Source of the DNA: Cryobacterium gelidum
GTDB lineage: Bacteria; Actinomycetota; Actinomycetes; Actinomycetales; Microbacteriaceae
Assembly (NCBI RefSeq): GCF_004403985.1
Contig: NZ_SOHL01000013.1
Span: 362,476-426,475 of the forward strand
Reading direction: 5' to 3'
Length of the DNA: 64,000 nucleotides
Shown piece by piece: positions 8,446-17,552 of this stretch. The notes beneath the pieces are model-generated. The model saw only the letters and a program-made list of their open reading frames with translations. It made no database searches and had not been told where the DNA came from. A program made the position numbers and the translations under genes. The first letter of the stretch is position 1; each line of letters begins with the position of its first letter.

Positions 8446-9099
8446 GTGCCAGAATCCACGCTCTCCCTCTTTGATCTGGATGAGCGTACCGAGAACTCGA
8501 CACCTTTTGTTCTTCGGCCGGCACCGCACACGCTGCGCATCGTCGCCGACTCGACCGACCGGGTGGCCTGGCTCCGGGCGCGCAACCAGGGCATCACGGC
8601 AACGGATGTCGCGAAACTGTCGACCCCCAAATCCATCGTGAACGCCGCGCACGACAAAATGCACGGCACGAGCTTTTCCGGCAACAGCTACACCGACCAC
8701 GGTCGGGCCCGGGAACCGATCATCGCCGCGTGGGTGCTGGAGAACTACGGCATCGAGCCGAGCACAAACCTGTTTCGCTCGCTGTCGCACCCGCGGCACC
8801 TGGCCACGCCCGACGGCGTCGGCGTGGTGGCGAACGGCGACCTGCACCTGGCCGAGATCAAAACCACCAGCAAGCCGTGGCGCAGCATTCCCCGCAGCTA
8901 CCTGCGCCAGGTGTGGTGGCAGCAGTACGTGCTCGGCGCTGACCGCACCCTTCTGGTCTGGGAAGAACACCTCGACTTCGTGCCGGTGGCTGCCGAGCCG
9001 CAATTTCGCTGGATCGAACGCGATGAAGACCAGATCGCTATTCTGGTCGGTCTCGCCAACGCCCTGATCGACAACCTCGACGAGCAGGCCCGCCGCTAG
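8446..9099 (+). CDS. YqaJ-like PD-(D/E)XK nuclease, orphan
   Basis: 217 aa, GTG start. It has the core of lambda-exonuclease/YqaJ-type recombinases: Glu90 in GRAREPIIAAW, Asp123 in LATPDGVGVV, the Glu137-x-Lys139 of LAEIKTTSKP, and the helical Gln motif in QVWWQQYVLGA. These enzymes degrade one DNA strand to prepare recombination. Here it stands alone, with no single-strand annealing protein, phage gene or CRISPR genes beside it. It is probably a domesticated chromosomal nuclease; the actual substrate is unknown. Confidence 0.75.
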   Translation: MPESTLSLFDLDERTENSTPFVLRPAPHTLRIVADSTDRVAWLRARNQGITATDVAKLSTPKSIVNAAHDKMHGTSFSGNSYTDHGRAREPIIAAWVLENYGIEPSTNLFRSLSHPRHLATPDGVGVVANGDLHLAEIKTTSKPWRSIPRSYLRQVWWQQYVLGADRTLLVWEEHLDFVPVAAEPQFRWIERDEDQIAILVGLANALIDNLDEQARR

Positions 9100-9152
9100 T
9101 CTCCGCTTTCTTGCGCTCTCGGCCGGGCCACGCTTGCAGCAGAATGGGGGGC

Positions 9153-10130
9153 ATGGCTACTGAATTCGAACTGCCGCAGACCATGCGCGCCCTGGTCATC
9201 GACGAGACCGGCGCCCCCGAGGTGTTGCACCTGGCCGATCGCATGCTGCCACGCCAGATTGTCGACGAGGTGCTCGTCAAGGTCATTGCGGCTGGTCTTA
9301 ATCCGATCGACGCCAAGACCCGGTCGGGCAAGGGCGTCGCGGCCGCGATCGAGAGGTACCCGGCCGTTCTCGGCTATGACTTCAGCGGCGTGGTGGTGCG
9401 CGCAGCCTTCGAGGCTGCGCCACTGCAGCCGGGCGATGCGGTCTATGGCATGGGCCGGGTGCCGCGCGTCAGCGGCAGTTTCGCCGAGTATGTCTCGGTG
9501 TCGAGCATGAGCGTCACCCGCAAGCCCGCCCGGCTCAGCCACGCCGAGGCGGCCGCTGTTCCCCTCGCGGCGCTGACCGCGTGGGGAATGGTCAAGCTGG
9601 CCCAGGCCGGCCCCGGGCAGCGCCTGCTCGTGCACGCTGGCAGCGGCGGCGTCGGTCACTTCGCGGTGCAGTTTGCCCGCGTCCTGGGCGCGCACGTGAC
9701 CGCGACCGGGTCAACCCGCAACCTCGACTTTCTGCGCGAGCTCGGCGCCGACGAGGTCATCGACTACACCACCACGCGCTTCGAAGACGTGGTCAACGAC
9801 CTCGACTCGGTCATCGACCTCATCGGCAACGTGCACGACAACACCGGCACCCGTTCCCTCGCCGCGCTCCGCCCCGGCGGCCTGCTCGTGAACGCCCCGA
9901 CCGGCAGCTGGCCGACCATGGCAGCGGATGCCGCAGCAGCGGGCCGACGCGCAACCGGTTTCAAGGTGTCCCCCGACGCGCGCGCCCTCGATGAAATCTC
10001 CGCGCTGCTCGACGCCGGTACCGTGCGGGTGCACGTCGACTCGGTGTTCGAGCTCGCCGACGGCGCCGCGGCCCATCGGCTGCTCGAGGAGGGTCACACC
10101 CGCGGCAAGATCGTGTTGCGCGTCTCGTAG
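9153..10130 (+). CDS. Zinc-independent quinone oxidoreductase / MDR alcohol dehydrogenase family
   Basis: 325 aa. An N-terminal GroES-like domain (ALVIDETGAPEVLHLADR) and a Rossmann fold with the NADPH-binding LVHAGSGGVGHFAVQFARVLGA. The zinc ligands of true alcohol dehydrogenases are absent, so NADPH:quinone reductase or enoyl reductase activity is likely. The ATG at 9153 is preferred because MATEFELPQTMRALV aligns with family starts and a GGGGG site lies close; an ATG three codons upstream is possible. It is a single gene with a long inverted repeat about 45 bp after its stop. Confidence 0.88.
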   Translation: MATEFELPQTMRALVIDETGAPEVLHLADRMLPRQIVDEVLVKVIAAGLNPIDAKTRSGKGVAAAIERYPAVLGYDFSGVVVRAAFEAAPLQPGDAVYGMGRVPRVSGSFAEYVSVSSMSVTRKPARLSHAEAAAVPLAALTAWGMVKLAQAGPGQRLLVHAGSGGVGHFAVQFARVLGAHVTATGSTRNLDFLRELGADEVIDYTTTRFEDVVNDLDSVIDLIGNVHDNTGTRSLAALRPGGLLVNAPTGSWPTMAADAAAAGRRATGFKVSPDARALDEISALLDAGTVRVHVDSVFELADGAAAHRLLEEGHTRGKIVLRVS

Positions 10131-10174
10131 GAGGAATCGGCATCCGGCTTCTGCTGGAACGAGAGAAACGGGGA

Positions 10175-10235
10175 TCAGGGGCGCAGCCCGGGGTGCCCAT
10201 CGTCGGGTGACGGGCACCCCAGGCTGCGCCCCTGA
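10175..10235. repeat. Long imperfect inverted repeat (24-bp arms)
   Basis: Arms starting TCAGGGGCGCAGCC and ending GGCTGCGCCCCTGA pair over 24 bp with one mismatch around a 13-nt loop. No T tract follows on either strand. It may act as a terminator for the oxidoreductase gene, or be a small mobile or REP-like element. The following 370 bp hold no convincing gene. Confidence 0.6.
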
Positions 10236-10352
10236 GGGAAGAAAGAACTTGGCCGTCTGCAGCAGTGTCACGGCGTTGGCGCGATGAAAAGTTGGTTCAG
10301 CTGAAACTTTTTTTGGGAGATCGGCTCAGTGACGAGCCGTACACACACTATG

Positions 10353-10378
10353 TGGGACAGACAGATTTGTCTGTCCCA
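10353..10378. repeat. Perfect inverted repeat TGGGACAGACA-N4-TGTCTGTCCCA
   Basis: 11-bp perfect arms separated by GATT, about 225 bp upstream of the photolyase start. The size and symmetry fit either a regulatory protein site or a small RNA hairpin. No T tract follows. The surrounding 10236-10603 region contains no supported gene. Confidence 0.5.
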
Positions 10379-10603
10379 GGCGAGGCCCCAGAATGGGGTT
10401 TCGTGAAAACGTCGCTGTGCCAACGAATGAGATGAGAACCACTGAGAAATCAACGGAGCTGTCGGCCGATGAGGCCAAATCCAACTACCGAGAGATCGAT
10501 TTACCCCTTCGACACCATTCGAGAAAAATCGGGCAGACGGCTCTATCCCCGAATTGGTGTGACCCGTGGCATGGTCCACACTAAAGACTCACGAGGAGGC
10601 AGA

Positions 10604-12031
10604 ATGACGTCACCCAGTTCCGCGCAGACTGACGGAGATCGTTCACCTGGCCACATCGGCCCCGCCATCGTCTGGTTTCGCGACGACCTGCGGGTTGCCG
10701 ACCACCCGGCCCTGCACGCGGCCCTCGAGCATGAGCGCCCGATCGTGGCCATCTACATACTGGACGAGGAGTCGCCGGGGGTGCGCCCGCTCGGCGGCGC
10801 GGCTCGCTGGTGGCTGCACCAGAGTCTGCGATCGCTCACCGCATCGCTCGAAGCGCTCGGCGGCCGACTGATTTTGCGCCGCGGTGCCGCCGGCCCGATC
10901 ATCGCGGACCTCGTTCGAGAAACGGATGCCGCAGCCGTGTTCTGGAACCGCCGCTACGGCCTAGCCGAGCGCACGCTCGACACCGCGATCAAGCACGACC
11001 TGCGCGCCGGCGGCGTCGACGCCCACAGCTACGCCGGTTCACTCCTGTTCGAACCCTGGACGATTCAAACCGGTCAGGGCGGCTCGTACTCGGTCTTCAC
11101 GCCGTTTTGGCGTGCCTGCACCGCGGGCCCACCACCCCGTGCACCGTTCCCCGCGCCCTCTGCCATTCCCGGCTGGACGGGCGAGATCGCCTCCGACGAG
11201 GTCGATGGCTGGGGCCTCGAGCCGAGCGCGCCGGACTGGGCAGCCGGGTTGCGCGCCACCTGGGAGCCGGGCGAGGCATCCGCTCAAGCGGTGCTCGCCA
11301 CTTTTCTGGCCGAGTCGCTGCCCCACTACGCTCGCGATCGCGACGAACCGGCGCAAAACGCGACCTCGCATCTGTCTCCGCACCTGCGCTGGGGCGAGAT
11401 CAGCCCACACCAGGTGTGGGCTGCCACCCAGACAGCTCAGCGCGATCTAACGGGACCAGCCCTCACCAGCGCGACCCGGTTTCTCACGGAGATCGGCTGG
11501 CGCGAGTTCGCGTACCACGTGCTCTTTCATGCGCCCGATCTCGCGACCAAGAACCTGCGGCCGGCCTTCGATGCCTTTCCGTGGCCGCCGCTCGACCACG
11601 AGGCCCTGGCTGCCTGGCAACAGGGCCGCACCGGCTTCGGCCTCATCGACGCCGGCATGCGCGAACTGTGGCGCACGGGGAGCATGCACAACCGGGTGCG
11701 CATGGTGACCGCCTCATTCCTGATCAAGAACATGTTGGTCGATTGGCGGGAGGGTGAGCGCTGGTTCTGGGACACCCTGGTCGACGCCGATGCGGCGAGC
11801 AACCCGTTCGGTTGGCAATGGGTGGCCGGCTCAGGGGCGGATGCCGCGCCGTATTTTCGCATCTTCAATCCCGACCTCCAGGCGGCCAAGTTCGACCCAC
11901 GCCAGCAGTACATTCGCGACAACGTGACCGAGTACGGCACGAACGCCTACCCCGCGCCGCTCGTGGACCTCGGCGAGACTCGCCGCGCCGCCCTCGCAGC
12001 CTACGAGCGAGTCAAGAACCCGGCCTCGTGA
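10604..12031 (+). CDS. phr: Deoxyribodipyrimidine photolyase (class I CPD photolyase)
   Basis: 475 aa. It repairs UV-induced pyrimidine dimers using light. The N-terminal antenna-binding domain starts AIVWFRDDLRVADHPAL; the C-terminal FAD domain contains GFGLIDAGMRELWRTGSMHN, the RMVTASFLIKNMLVDWREGE region and WQWVAGSGADAAPYFRIFNP. The ATG at 10604 sits after GAGGAGG; the frame is open further upstream, but without a good start. It is a single gene, convergent with aceB, and a hairpin separates them. Confidence 0.95.
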   Translation: MTSPSSAQTDGDRSPGHIGPAIVWFRDDLRVADHPALHAALEHERPIVAIYILDEESPGVRPLGGAARWWLHQSLRSLTASLEALGGRLILRRGAAGPIIADLVRETDAAAVFWNRRYGLAERTLDTAIKHDLRAGGVDAHSYAGSLLFEPWTIQTGQGGSYSVFTPFWRACTAGPPPRAPFPAPSAIPGWTGEIASDEVDGWGLEPSAPDWAAGLRATWEPGEASAQAVLATFLAESLPHYARDRDEPAQNATSHLSPHLRWGEISPHQVWAATQTAQRDLTGPALTSATRFLTEIGWREFAYHVLFHAPDLATKNLRPAFDAFPWPPLDHEALAAWQQGRTGFGLIDAGMRELWRTGSMHNRVRMVTASFLIKNMLVDWREGERWFWDTLVDADAASNPFGWQWVAGSGADAAPYFRIFNPDLQAAKFDPRQQYIRDNVTEYGTNAYPAPLVDLGETRRAALAAYERVKNPAS

Positions 12032-12035
12032 CACG

Positions 12036-12099
12036 AAAAACGGGCAAATGGTGTACTCACCCCTGTGATGTTGCCGGGGCCGAAACAACCATTTGCCCG
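12036..12099 (-). terminator. Terminator of aceB
   Basis: Perfect 12-bp arms (CGGGCAAATGGT and its complement) with a 35-nt loop between the convergent photolyase and malate synthase genes. On the minus strand the stem is followed by TTTTTC, so it mainly terminates aceB. Confidence 0.7.
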
Positions 12100-12122
12100 C
12101 TCTCGCGGATCTCGAAAACTGC

Positions 12123-13796
12123 TTAGAAGAAGCGAGCGTACGCGCCAACCGTGAGGAAGGTCGGGAACTCCTGCTCGAGAGCCGAGGTGCGCAGCACCGT
12201 GAGGGCGTCGTCGAAGCGGTCTGTGGGCGTGCGCTCGAGGCCATCGACGATTTCGTCCAGCACATCTTCGACCCAGTCGGAGTCGATCCGGCGACCCTCG
12301 GCGGTGACCGAGTTCTCGTGGATCCACTGCCAGAGCTGCGACCGGGAGATCTCCGCGGTAGCGGCGTCTTCCATCAGGTTGTCAATCGCCGCCGCGCCAA
12401 CGCCGCGCAACCAGGACTCGATGTAGCGCAGCGCTATGAGCACGTTGCCACGCACGCCGGCTTCGGTGATTTGGCCGCCGACCGAAGCGACATCCAGCAG
12501 CTCTGCGGCCGTCACGCTCACCTCGGGGCGGGTACGTTCGAGCTGGTTCGGCCGGTCACCGAGCACCTTGTCGAACTCGGCCTGCGCGGTCGGGATCAGG
12601 TCGGGGTGCGCGACCCAGGAACCGTCGAAGCCGTCGGTCGCTTCACGCTGCTTGTCGGCCGCAACCTGGGCAAGCGCCCGCTCGGTGACCGCCGGGTCGC
12701 GCCGGTTGGGAATGAAGGCGCTCATCCCGCCGATGGCGAAGGCTCCACGACGGTGGCAGGTGGCGACGAGTAGTTCGGTGTAAGCCCGCATGAACGGCAC
12801 CGTCATGGTGATCTGCTTGCGGTCGGGAAAAACGAACCGGCTGCCGCGGGACCGAAACGTCTTGATGATGCTGAAGATGTAGTCCCATCGACCGGCGTTG
12901 AGGCCTGCGCAGTGGTCGCGAAGTTCGTAGAGGATCTCTTCCATCTCGAAGCCGGCCTGAATCGTCTCGATCAACACCGTGGCACGAATCGTGCCGTATG
13001 TGATGCCGAGGCGCTCTTCGGCGTAGGTGAAGATATCGTTCCAGAGACGTGCTTCCCCGTGGCTCTCCAGCTTTGCCAGGTAGAAATACGGGCCGGTGCC
13101 GTTCTCGATCAGCTTTTTCGCATTGTGGAAGAAATACAGGCCGAAGTCGACGAGGCTGCCCGAGGACTTCATCCGGCGGTTAGCGCGGTCGATGAACGTG
13201 ATGTGCTTTTCGACGAGGTGCCAGCCCCGGGGACGCATCACGATGGTCGGCGTGGACTCGTTCGTGACCTCGTATTTCTTGCCCTCGGGGCTCGTGAAGC
13301 TGAGCTGGCCGCGCACCTGGTCGAACAGGGTCAGCTGGCCCTCGATCACGTTGGTCCAGGTCGGGCTCGTGGCGTCTTCCTGATCGGCGAGCCACACCTT
13401 GGCGCCCGAGTTCAGCGCGTTGATGGCCATCTTTCGGTCGGTCGGACCCGTGATCTCGACACGGCGATCTTCCAGGCCCGGTCCGGCTCCCGCAACACTC
13501 CAACTGGGATCGAGACGGATACTCTCGGTAGCACTGAGAAATTTGGGGTCGCGACCATTGGCAGTATCCACTCGAGTCTGCAGCCGGGCGGCGAGCAGGC
13601 CGTGGCGGGTGCCCGCGAAGCGCTCGTGCAGTTCGGCGAGGAAATCGAGGGCGTCGGGGGTGAGAATCTCGTCGTAGCGATCACCGAGCGGCCCGGTGAC
13701 CTCGAGGTGCGGCCGGATAGTGGCAAAGCTGCCGGTAATCGTCTTCACGGTTTCGGAGTTGACCGCCTGATCGAGGGTCGGGTTCGGGGTGTTCAT
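12123..13796 (-). CDS. aceB: Malate synthase A
   Basis: 557 aa, the size of the A isoform. It condenses glyoxylate with acetyl-CoA to malate in the glyoxylate shunt. Typical stretches are WLADQEDATSPTWTNV, GTIRATVLIETIQAGFEMEEI, FMRAYTELLVATCHRRGAFAIGG (split here for length), and GFDGSWVAHPDLIP. The ATG at 13796 follows AAGGAG; the open frame extends upstream, but without a usable site. Isocitrate lyase is not in this window. It is divergent from a RamB-like regulator, which in Corynebacterium controls the same pathway. Confidence 0.95.
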   Translation of the reverse strand: MNTPNPTLDQAVNSETVKTITGSFATIRPHLEVTGPLGDRYDEILTPDALDFLAELHERFAGTRHGLLAARLQTRVDTANGRDPKFLSATESIRLDPSWSVAGAGPGLEDRRVEITGPTDRKMAINALNSGAKVWLADQEDATSPTWTNVIEGQLTLFDQVRGQLSFTSPEGKKYEVTNESTPTIVMRPRGWHLVEKHITFIDRANRRMKSSGSLVDFGLYFFHNAKKLIENGTGPYFYLAKLESHGEARLWNDIFTYAEERLGITYGTIRATVLIETIQAGFEMEEILYELRDHCAGLNAGRWDYIFSIIKTFRSRGSRFVFPDRKQITMTVPFMRAYTELLVATCHRRGAFAIGGMSAFIPNRRDPAVTERALAQVAADKQREATDGFDGSWVAHPDLIPTAQAEFDKVLGDRPNQLERTRPEVSVTAAELLDVASVGGQITEAGVRGNVLIALRYIESWLRGVGAAAIDNLMEDAATAEISRSQLWQWIHENSVTAEGRRIDSDWVEDVLDEIVDGLERTPTDRFDDALTVLRTSALEQEFPTFLTVGAYARFF

Positions 13797-14061
13797 GGTC
13801 TGGCTCCTTGCGAAAGTTGGTGGTACCGACAGGGGACGAGCCGCAGGAGCGGTTCGCCCGATCTCAGGCGGAGGGAGGGTAGAGCTGTTCTGCTTCGGTC
13901 GAACCGACGAACGCGACGGTGGATGTGGTCGCATTCGAAGGTCGGTGCTTGCCTGTGTTCCTACTCTGCCCGGTCCGTGCCGGGCAAAACCACAATGGTT
14001 AGGCAGAAGAAACTGCATTCTTCCGATTGTGGAAACTTTTTAATCATGTGACACTGAGTGC

Positions 14062-15543
14062 ATGGTCCCCGCCGAAGCCCTTGCCGCCCTCTCCACCCTC
14101 GCCGCCGATGAACCCGAACTCGATGCGCTCACGCTGGGCCGTCGCATCCGGGAACTGCGCACGAGTCGGCACATGACCCTCGACGCCCTCGCCGCCGCGA
14201 TCGACCGCGCGCCCTCGCAGGTATCGATGATGGAGAATGGTAAACGCGAACCGCGCCTCTCGATGCTGCGAACTATCGCGCTTGCTCTGGGCACCACCGT
14301 CGAAGAACTCATGAGAACGGATGCCCCCTCCGAGCGAGCCGCCCTGGAGATCTCAGTCGAACGCGCCCAGCGCGGGCCAGTGTTCCAGGCTCTCGGCCTT
14401 CCCCGCATCCGGGTGAGCAAAGGCCAAAGCGACGAAACCCTGCAGACCATCCTGAGCCTGCACAATGAAATCGATCGACTCAACCGCGAGCGCGCCGCGA
14501 CCCCGGAAGAAGCGCGCCGAGCCAACTCCGCCCTGCGCCAGATCATGCGCCAACAAGACAACTACTTTCCCGAGCTGGAGGCGCAGGCCCTCGAACTGCT
14601 CACCGCGGTCGGGCACTCCGGCGGTCCGGTGTCCCAACAACTCGTCGCCGACATGGCCACCCATCTCGGCTTTTCGCTGCACTATGTGAATGATTTGCCA
14701 CACTCCACCCGATCGGTCACCGACAAACGCAACGGGCGCATCTACCTGCCGACCGAACGTTCGGCGTCGCGGGATTCCCGCTCCCCCATCGTGCAGGCCT
14801 TCGCCAGCCACCTGTGCGCGCACGAAGAGCCGAAAAATTATGCCGATTTTCTGCGCCAACGGGTAGAAACCAACTACCTCACCGCGGCGATTCTGTTGCC
14901 GGAGCGCGACGCGGTGCGCATGTTGACCGAGGCGAAGACCCTGCGGCGCATCTCCATGGAAGACCTGCGGGACGCCTTCGCGGTCTCCTACGAGACGGCC
15001 GCGCACCGCTTCACCAACCTTGCCACCGCCCGGCTGGACATTCCGGTGCACTTCATGAAGGTGCACGAGTCCGGCACGATCATCAAGGCCTACGAAAACG
15101 ACAATGTGCGTTTTCCAAGCGACGCGCTCGGCGCAGTCGAGGGCACCACGGTCTGTCGCAGCTGGACGGCCCGCACCGTGTTCGACGTCGAGGATCGGTT
15201 CAGCGCGTGGTATCAGTACACGGATATGCCCGCCGGGAGCTTCTGGTGCACCTCCCGCATCGAAAAGGCCAAGGAAGGCGAGTACTCGGTGAGCGTGGGC
15301 GTGCCGTTCGCGCACGTGAAGTGGTTTCGCGGCCGAGAGACCCCCAACCGCGCCGTCTCACTGTGCCCGGATGAATCCTGCTGCCGCCGCGCGCCCGACG
15401 ATCTCGCCGGGCGCTGGGCCGGGCAGTCCTGGCCGGCGGCGCGCACCCCGACGAGCCTGCTCGCCGCGCTGCCCACCGGCACTTTTCCCGGCGTCGATCA
15501 GACCGAAGTGTACGAGTTTCTCGAAGCCCACTCGCCACATTGA
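14062..15543 (+). CDS. ramB: RamB-like XRE regulator with ImmA/IrrE-type and short-chain acyl-CoA regulator domains
   Basis: 493 aa. An N-terminal XRE helix-turn-helix (RIRELRTSRHMTLDALAAA to APSQVSMMENGKREPRL), then the long C-terminal region of the short-chain fatty acyl-CoA regulators, including a degenerate peptidase-like segment (AFASHLCAHEEPKNYADF) and a late Cys pair (CPDESCCRRAPDD). In Corynebacterium RamB represses acetate and glyoxylate-cycle genes, including aceA and aceB. Here it lies divergent from aceB across 265 bp, so control of aceB is likely by family knowledge plus context. The gene name is by similarity only. Confidence 0.85.
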   Translation: MVPAEALAALSTLAADEPELDALTLGRRIRELRTSRHMTLDALAAAIDRAPSQVSMMENGKREPRLSMLRTIALALGTTVEELMRTDAPSERAALEISVERAQRGPVFQALGLPRIRVSKGQSDETLQTILSLHNEIDRLNRERAATPEEARRANSALRQIMRQQDNYFPELEAQALELLTAVGHSGGPVSQQLVADMATHLGFSLHYVNDLPHSTRSVTDKRNGRIYLPTERSASRDSRSPIVQAFASHLCAHEEPKNYADFLRQRVETNYLTAAILLPERDAVRMLTEAKTLRRISMEDLRDAFAVSYETAAHRFTNLATARLDIPVHFMKVHESGTIIKAYENDNVRFPSDALGAVEGTTVCRSWTARTVFDVEDRFSAWYQYTDMPAGSFWCTSRIEKAKEGEYSVSVGVPFAHVKWFRGRETPNRAVSLCPDESCCRRAPDDLAGRWAGQSWPAARTPTSLLAALPTGTFPGVDQTEVYEFLEAHSPH

Positions 15544-15555
15544 AACGACTCATTC

Positions 15556-15580
15556 CGCGGCCGACGGCGGGTCGGCCGCG
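15556..15580 (+). terminator. Candidate hairpin terminator after ramB
   Basis: CGCGGCCGAC / GTCGGCCGCG arms (10 bp, perfect) around GGCGG, 12 bp after the ramB stop. There is no T tract, so termination here is only probable. Confidence 0.45.
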
Positions 15581-15676
15581 CTCCAGTGTGTGATCGCGCA
15601 CGTGCAACCTGAGCGTCCCCACATACTTACCTTCTGAAGCATTTACCTACCGCGACTTCGGGTAGAACATACAAGC

Positions 15677-16390
15677 ATGGCTGCTTCTACCCGCGCATCG
15701 ATGGTGAGTGATGCATTCGTCAAACTCGCTGACGCGCTGGTCGGCGAGTATGACGTGCTGGATCTCTTGCACACTCTTGTCGACCAGTGCGTCGCGTTGT
15801 TGGATGCCACGGCGGCCGGCCTGCTTCTGGCTGACCAGGACGGCAACTTGCAGGTTCTCGCTTCCACGAGCGAGCAAAGCCAACTCGTCGAGATGCTGCA
15901 AAGTCGGGCCGGCGCGGGCCCCTGCGTGGACGCATACCGATCCGGAACAGTGGTGGCTCTCGGTGACATTGCCGCTGAAGGGCATCGATACCCTGACTTT
16001 CAGGCGGCGGCGCTGTCCCACGGCTTTCAGTCGGTCCATGCCATTCCGATGCGTTTTCGCCCGAGCACCATCGGGGCGCTGAACCTATTCCGCGTTAAAA
16101 CCGGCACGTTGACCGAGGAAGACGCAGCAATTGGCCAGGCACTTGCCGACGTGGCGACCATCAGCCTCCTACACGAACGAACGGCCCGCGAAAACGCGAC
16201 GGTCAACGATCAACTACAACGAGCGCTCAACAGCCGGGTGTTCATTGAACAGGCCAAGGGCGTTATCGCGGAACGCAGCAACATAGATATGGATGAGGCC
16301 TTCAACCGACTGCGGCTGTACGCCCGGTCACACAATGAGTCGATGCATGCAAGCGCCCAAAATGTGATCAGGAACCTGATCAAGATCTAG
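15677..16390 (+). CDS. GAF-ANTAR sensor / RNA-binding antiterminator
   Basis: 237 aa. A GAF domain (residues ~20-165, e.g. VHAIPMRFRPSTIGALNLF) is followed by an ANTAR domain at ~175-232 (LQRALNSRVFIEQAKGVIAE, then AFNRLRLYARSHN). ANTAR domains bind paired-hexaloop RNA hairpins and prevent transcription termination (family knowledge); GAF provides signal input in place of a receiver. It has its own transcription unit, and its targets are not evident nearby. Confidence 0.9.
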   Translation: MAASTRASMVSDAFVKLADALVGEYDVLDLLHTLVDQCVALLDATAAGLLLADQDGNLQVLASTSEQSQLVEMLQSRAGAGPCVDAYRSGTVVALGDIAAEGHRYPDFQAAALSHGFQSVHAIPMRFRPSTIGALNLFRVKTGTLTEEDAAIGQALADVATISLLHERTARENATVNDQLQRALNSRVFIEQAKGVIAERSNIDMDEAFNRLRLYARSHNESMHASAQNVIRNLIKI

Positions 16391-16592
16391 TGCTGGGCGT
16401 ATCGACCTGATCCTTCGACCGATTCGGCAAAAACAAACCGGTACGTTGTGGTCAATAGTTTTCGGTAATGTTGTGGTGACGCGAAATTGTTTTGATTGAA
16501 TTGCACTTTTGCTGTAACACGCACCAGAGACCAACGGTTGGGCTCGTCCCTGTAGCGCCGCTCTTTTCGACCGACTGAAATGCGAGCCGACC

Positions 16593-17552
16593 ATGTGTGA
16601 AGCGCGCGCTGTCCTACGTCGCCTCCAGCACGTCGTGCGTGCGGGCATCCCCACGGTGGCAGCATTGATGGCTGCGGTGCACGAGCCGGTTGAGGATCCC
16701 TCCTCTGCCGAGACGGCCGTGCCCATGCCGTCGCACTGGTTTCGCTCGGCGGCGCTGCTCGACGTGCGCGGACTTCGGGTCAGTGCAGCGGTGCACGCGG
16801 ACGCACCGCAACTGGTCAACGGCATCTCGCTCTCCATCACCTGCGGCGAGGTCGTCGGGCTGGTCGGTGATGCCTTCTCCGGCGCCCTCGAGGTCGCCCA
16901 GTCCATTGCCGGCGTACTCCCGAGACCGGCCACCATTCGTTCCGGGTCGATCCTGTTCAACGGTGTCGAATTGGTCGGACTGCCCCCACGATCCCGCGAC
17001 CGGTTGCCTGGCACCAAAATCGTCTATCTGCCGCGTGATCCACTCGGCCGCCTCGACCCCGCCGCGACCGTCGGAGCGCAGCTGGCCGCATCCTTGCGCT
17101 CCTCCTTCGGCCTGTCAAAACCGGCCGCCTACGAGCGCTCCATTGGCCTGCTGCACCAAGCCGGCGTCGAGCGCCCCGAGCACACGTTCACCTCATATCC
17201 GCGCGACGTGTCAGCGACGCTGGCGCAGCGCGTGCAAATTGCCGGTGCCCTCGCCGGCAACCCGAACCTGCTCGTGGCTGATGATCCGACCGGCACCCTG
17301 AATGCGTCGGACAGCTCCGACATTCTTGATCTGCTGCGCCGGTTGCAGGTCGAACGCAACTTGACGATGATCATTGTGACCCGCTCAGCGCGCGTCGCGG
17401 CGCTGATCTGCCATCGGGTTGCCGTGTTGCGCACCGGTGCGGTCGTTGAATATGCGTCGGTCGCCGACCTCTTCGGCTCCCCCAAGCATGCATATACCCG
17501 CATGCTGTTGTACGCCGCGGACAATGAGTGGCCGGGCAGCCCGGCGTTGTAG
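16593..17552 (+). CDS. ABC transporter ATPase-like protein with degenerate nucleotide-binding motifs
   Basis: 319 aa, related to oligopeptide (DppD/OppD) ATPases in overall sequence. Walker A is lost: the expected GxxGxGKS/T reads GLVGDAFSGALEV. The LSGGQ signature reads DVSATLAQRV. Walker B reads LLVADDPTGTLN, with Asp in place of the catalytic Glu, and the H-loop His is Arg/Ser (IVTRSARV). The fold is otherwise complete to the C-terminal FGSPKHAYTRMLL. No permease or partner ATPase lies nearby. It is intact without stops, so it may be a non-hydrolysing regulator rather than a pseudogene. The start is uncertain; internal ATGs at 16668 and 16725 are alternatives. Confidence 0.7.
   Translation: MCEARAVLRRLQHVVRAGIPTVAALMAAVHEPVEDPSSAETAVPMPSHWFRSAALLDVRGLRVSAAVHADAPQLVNGISLSITCGEVVGLVGDAFSGALEVAQSIAGVLPRPATIRSGSILFNGVELVGLPPRSRDRLPGTKIVYLPRDPLGRLDPAATVGAQLAASLRSSFGLSKPAAYERSIGLLHQAGVERPEHTFTSYPRDVSATLAQRVQIAGALAGNPNLLVADDPTGTLNASDSSDILDLLRRLQVERNLTMIIVTRSARVAALICHRVAVLRTGAVVEYASVADLFGSPKHAYTRMLLYAADNEWPGSPAL

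Noticed and set aside
10469..10603. N-terminal extension of photolyase
   Set aside because: The family begins at the Rossmann strand (AIVWFRDDLR), and the GAGGAGG site sets the start at 10604.
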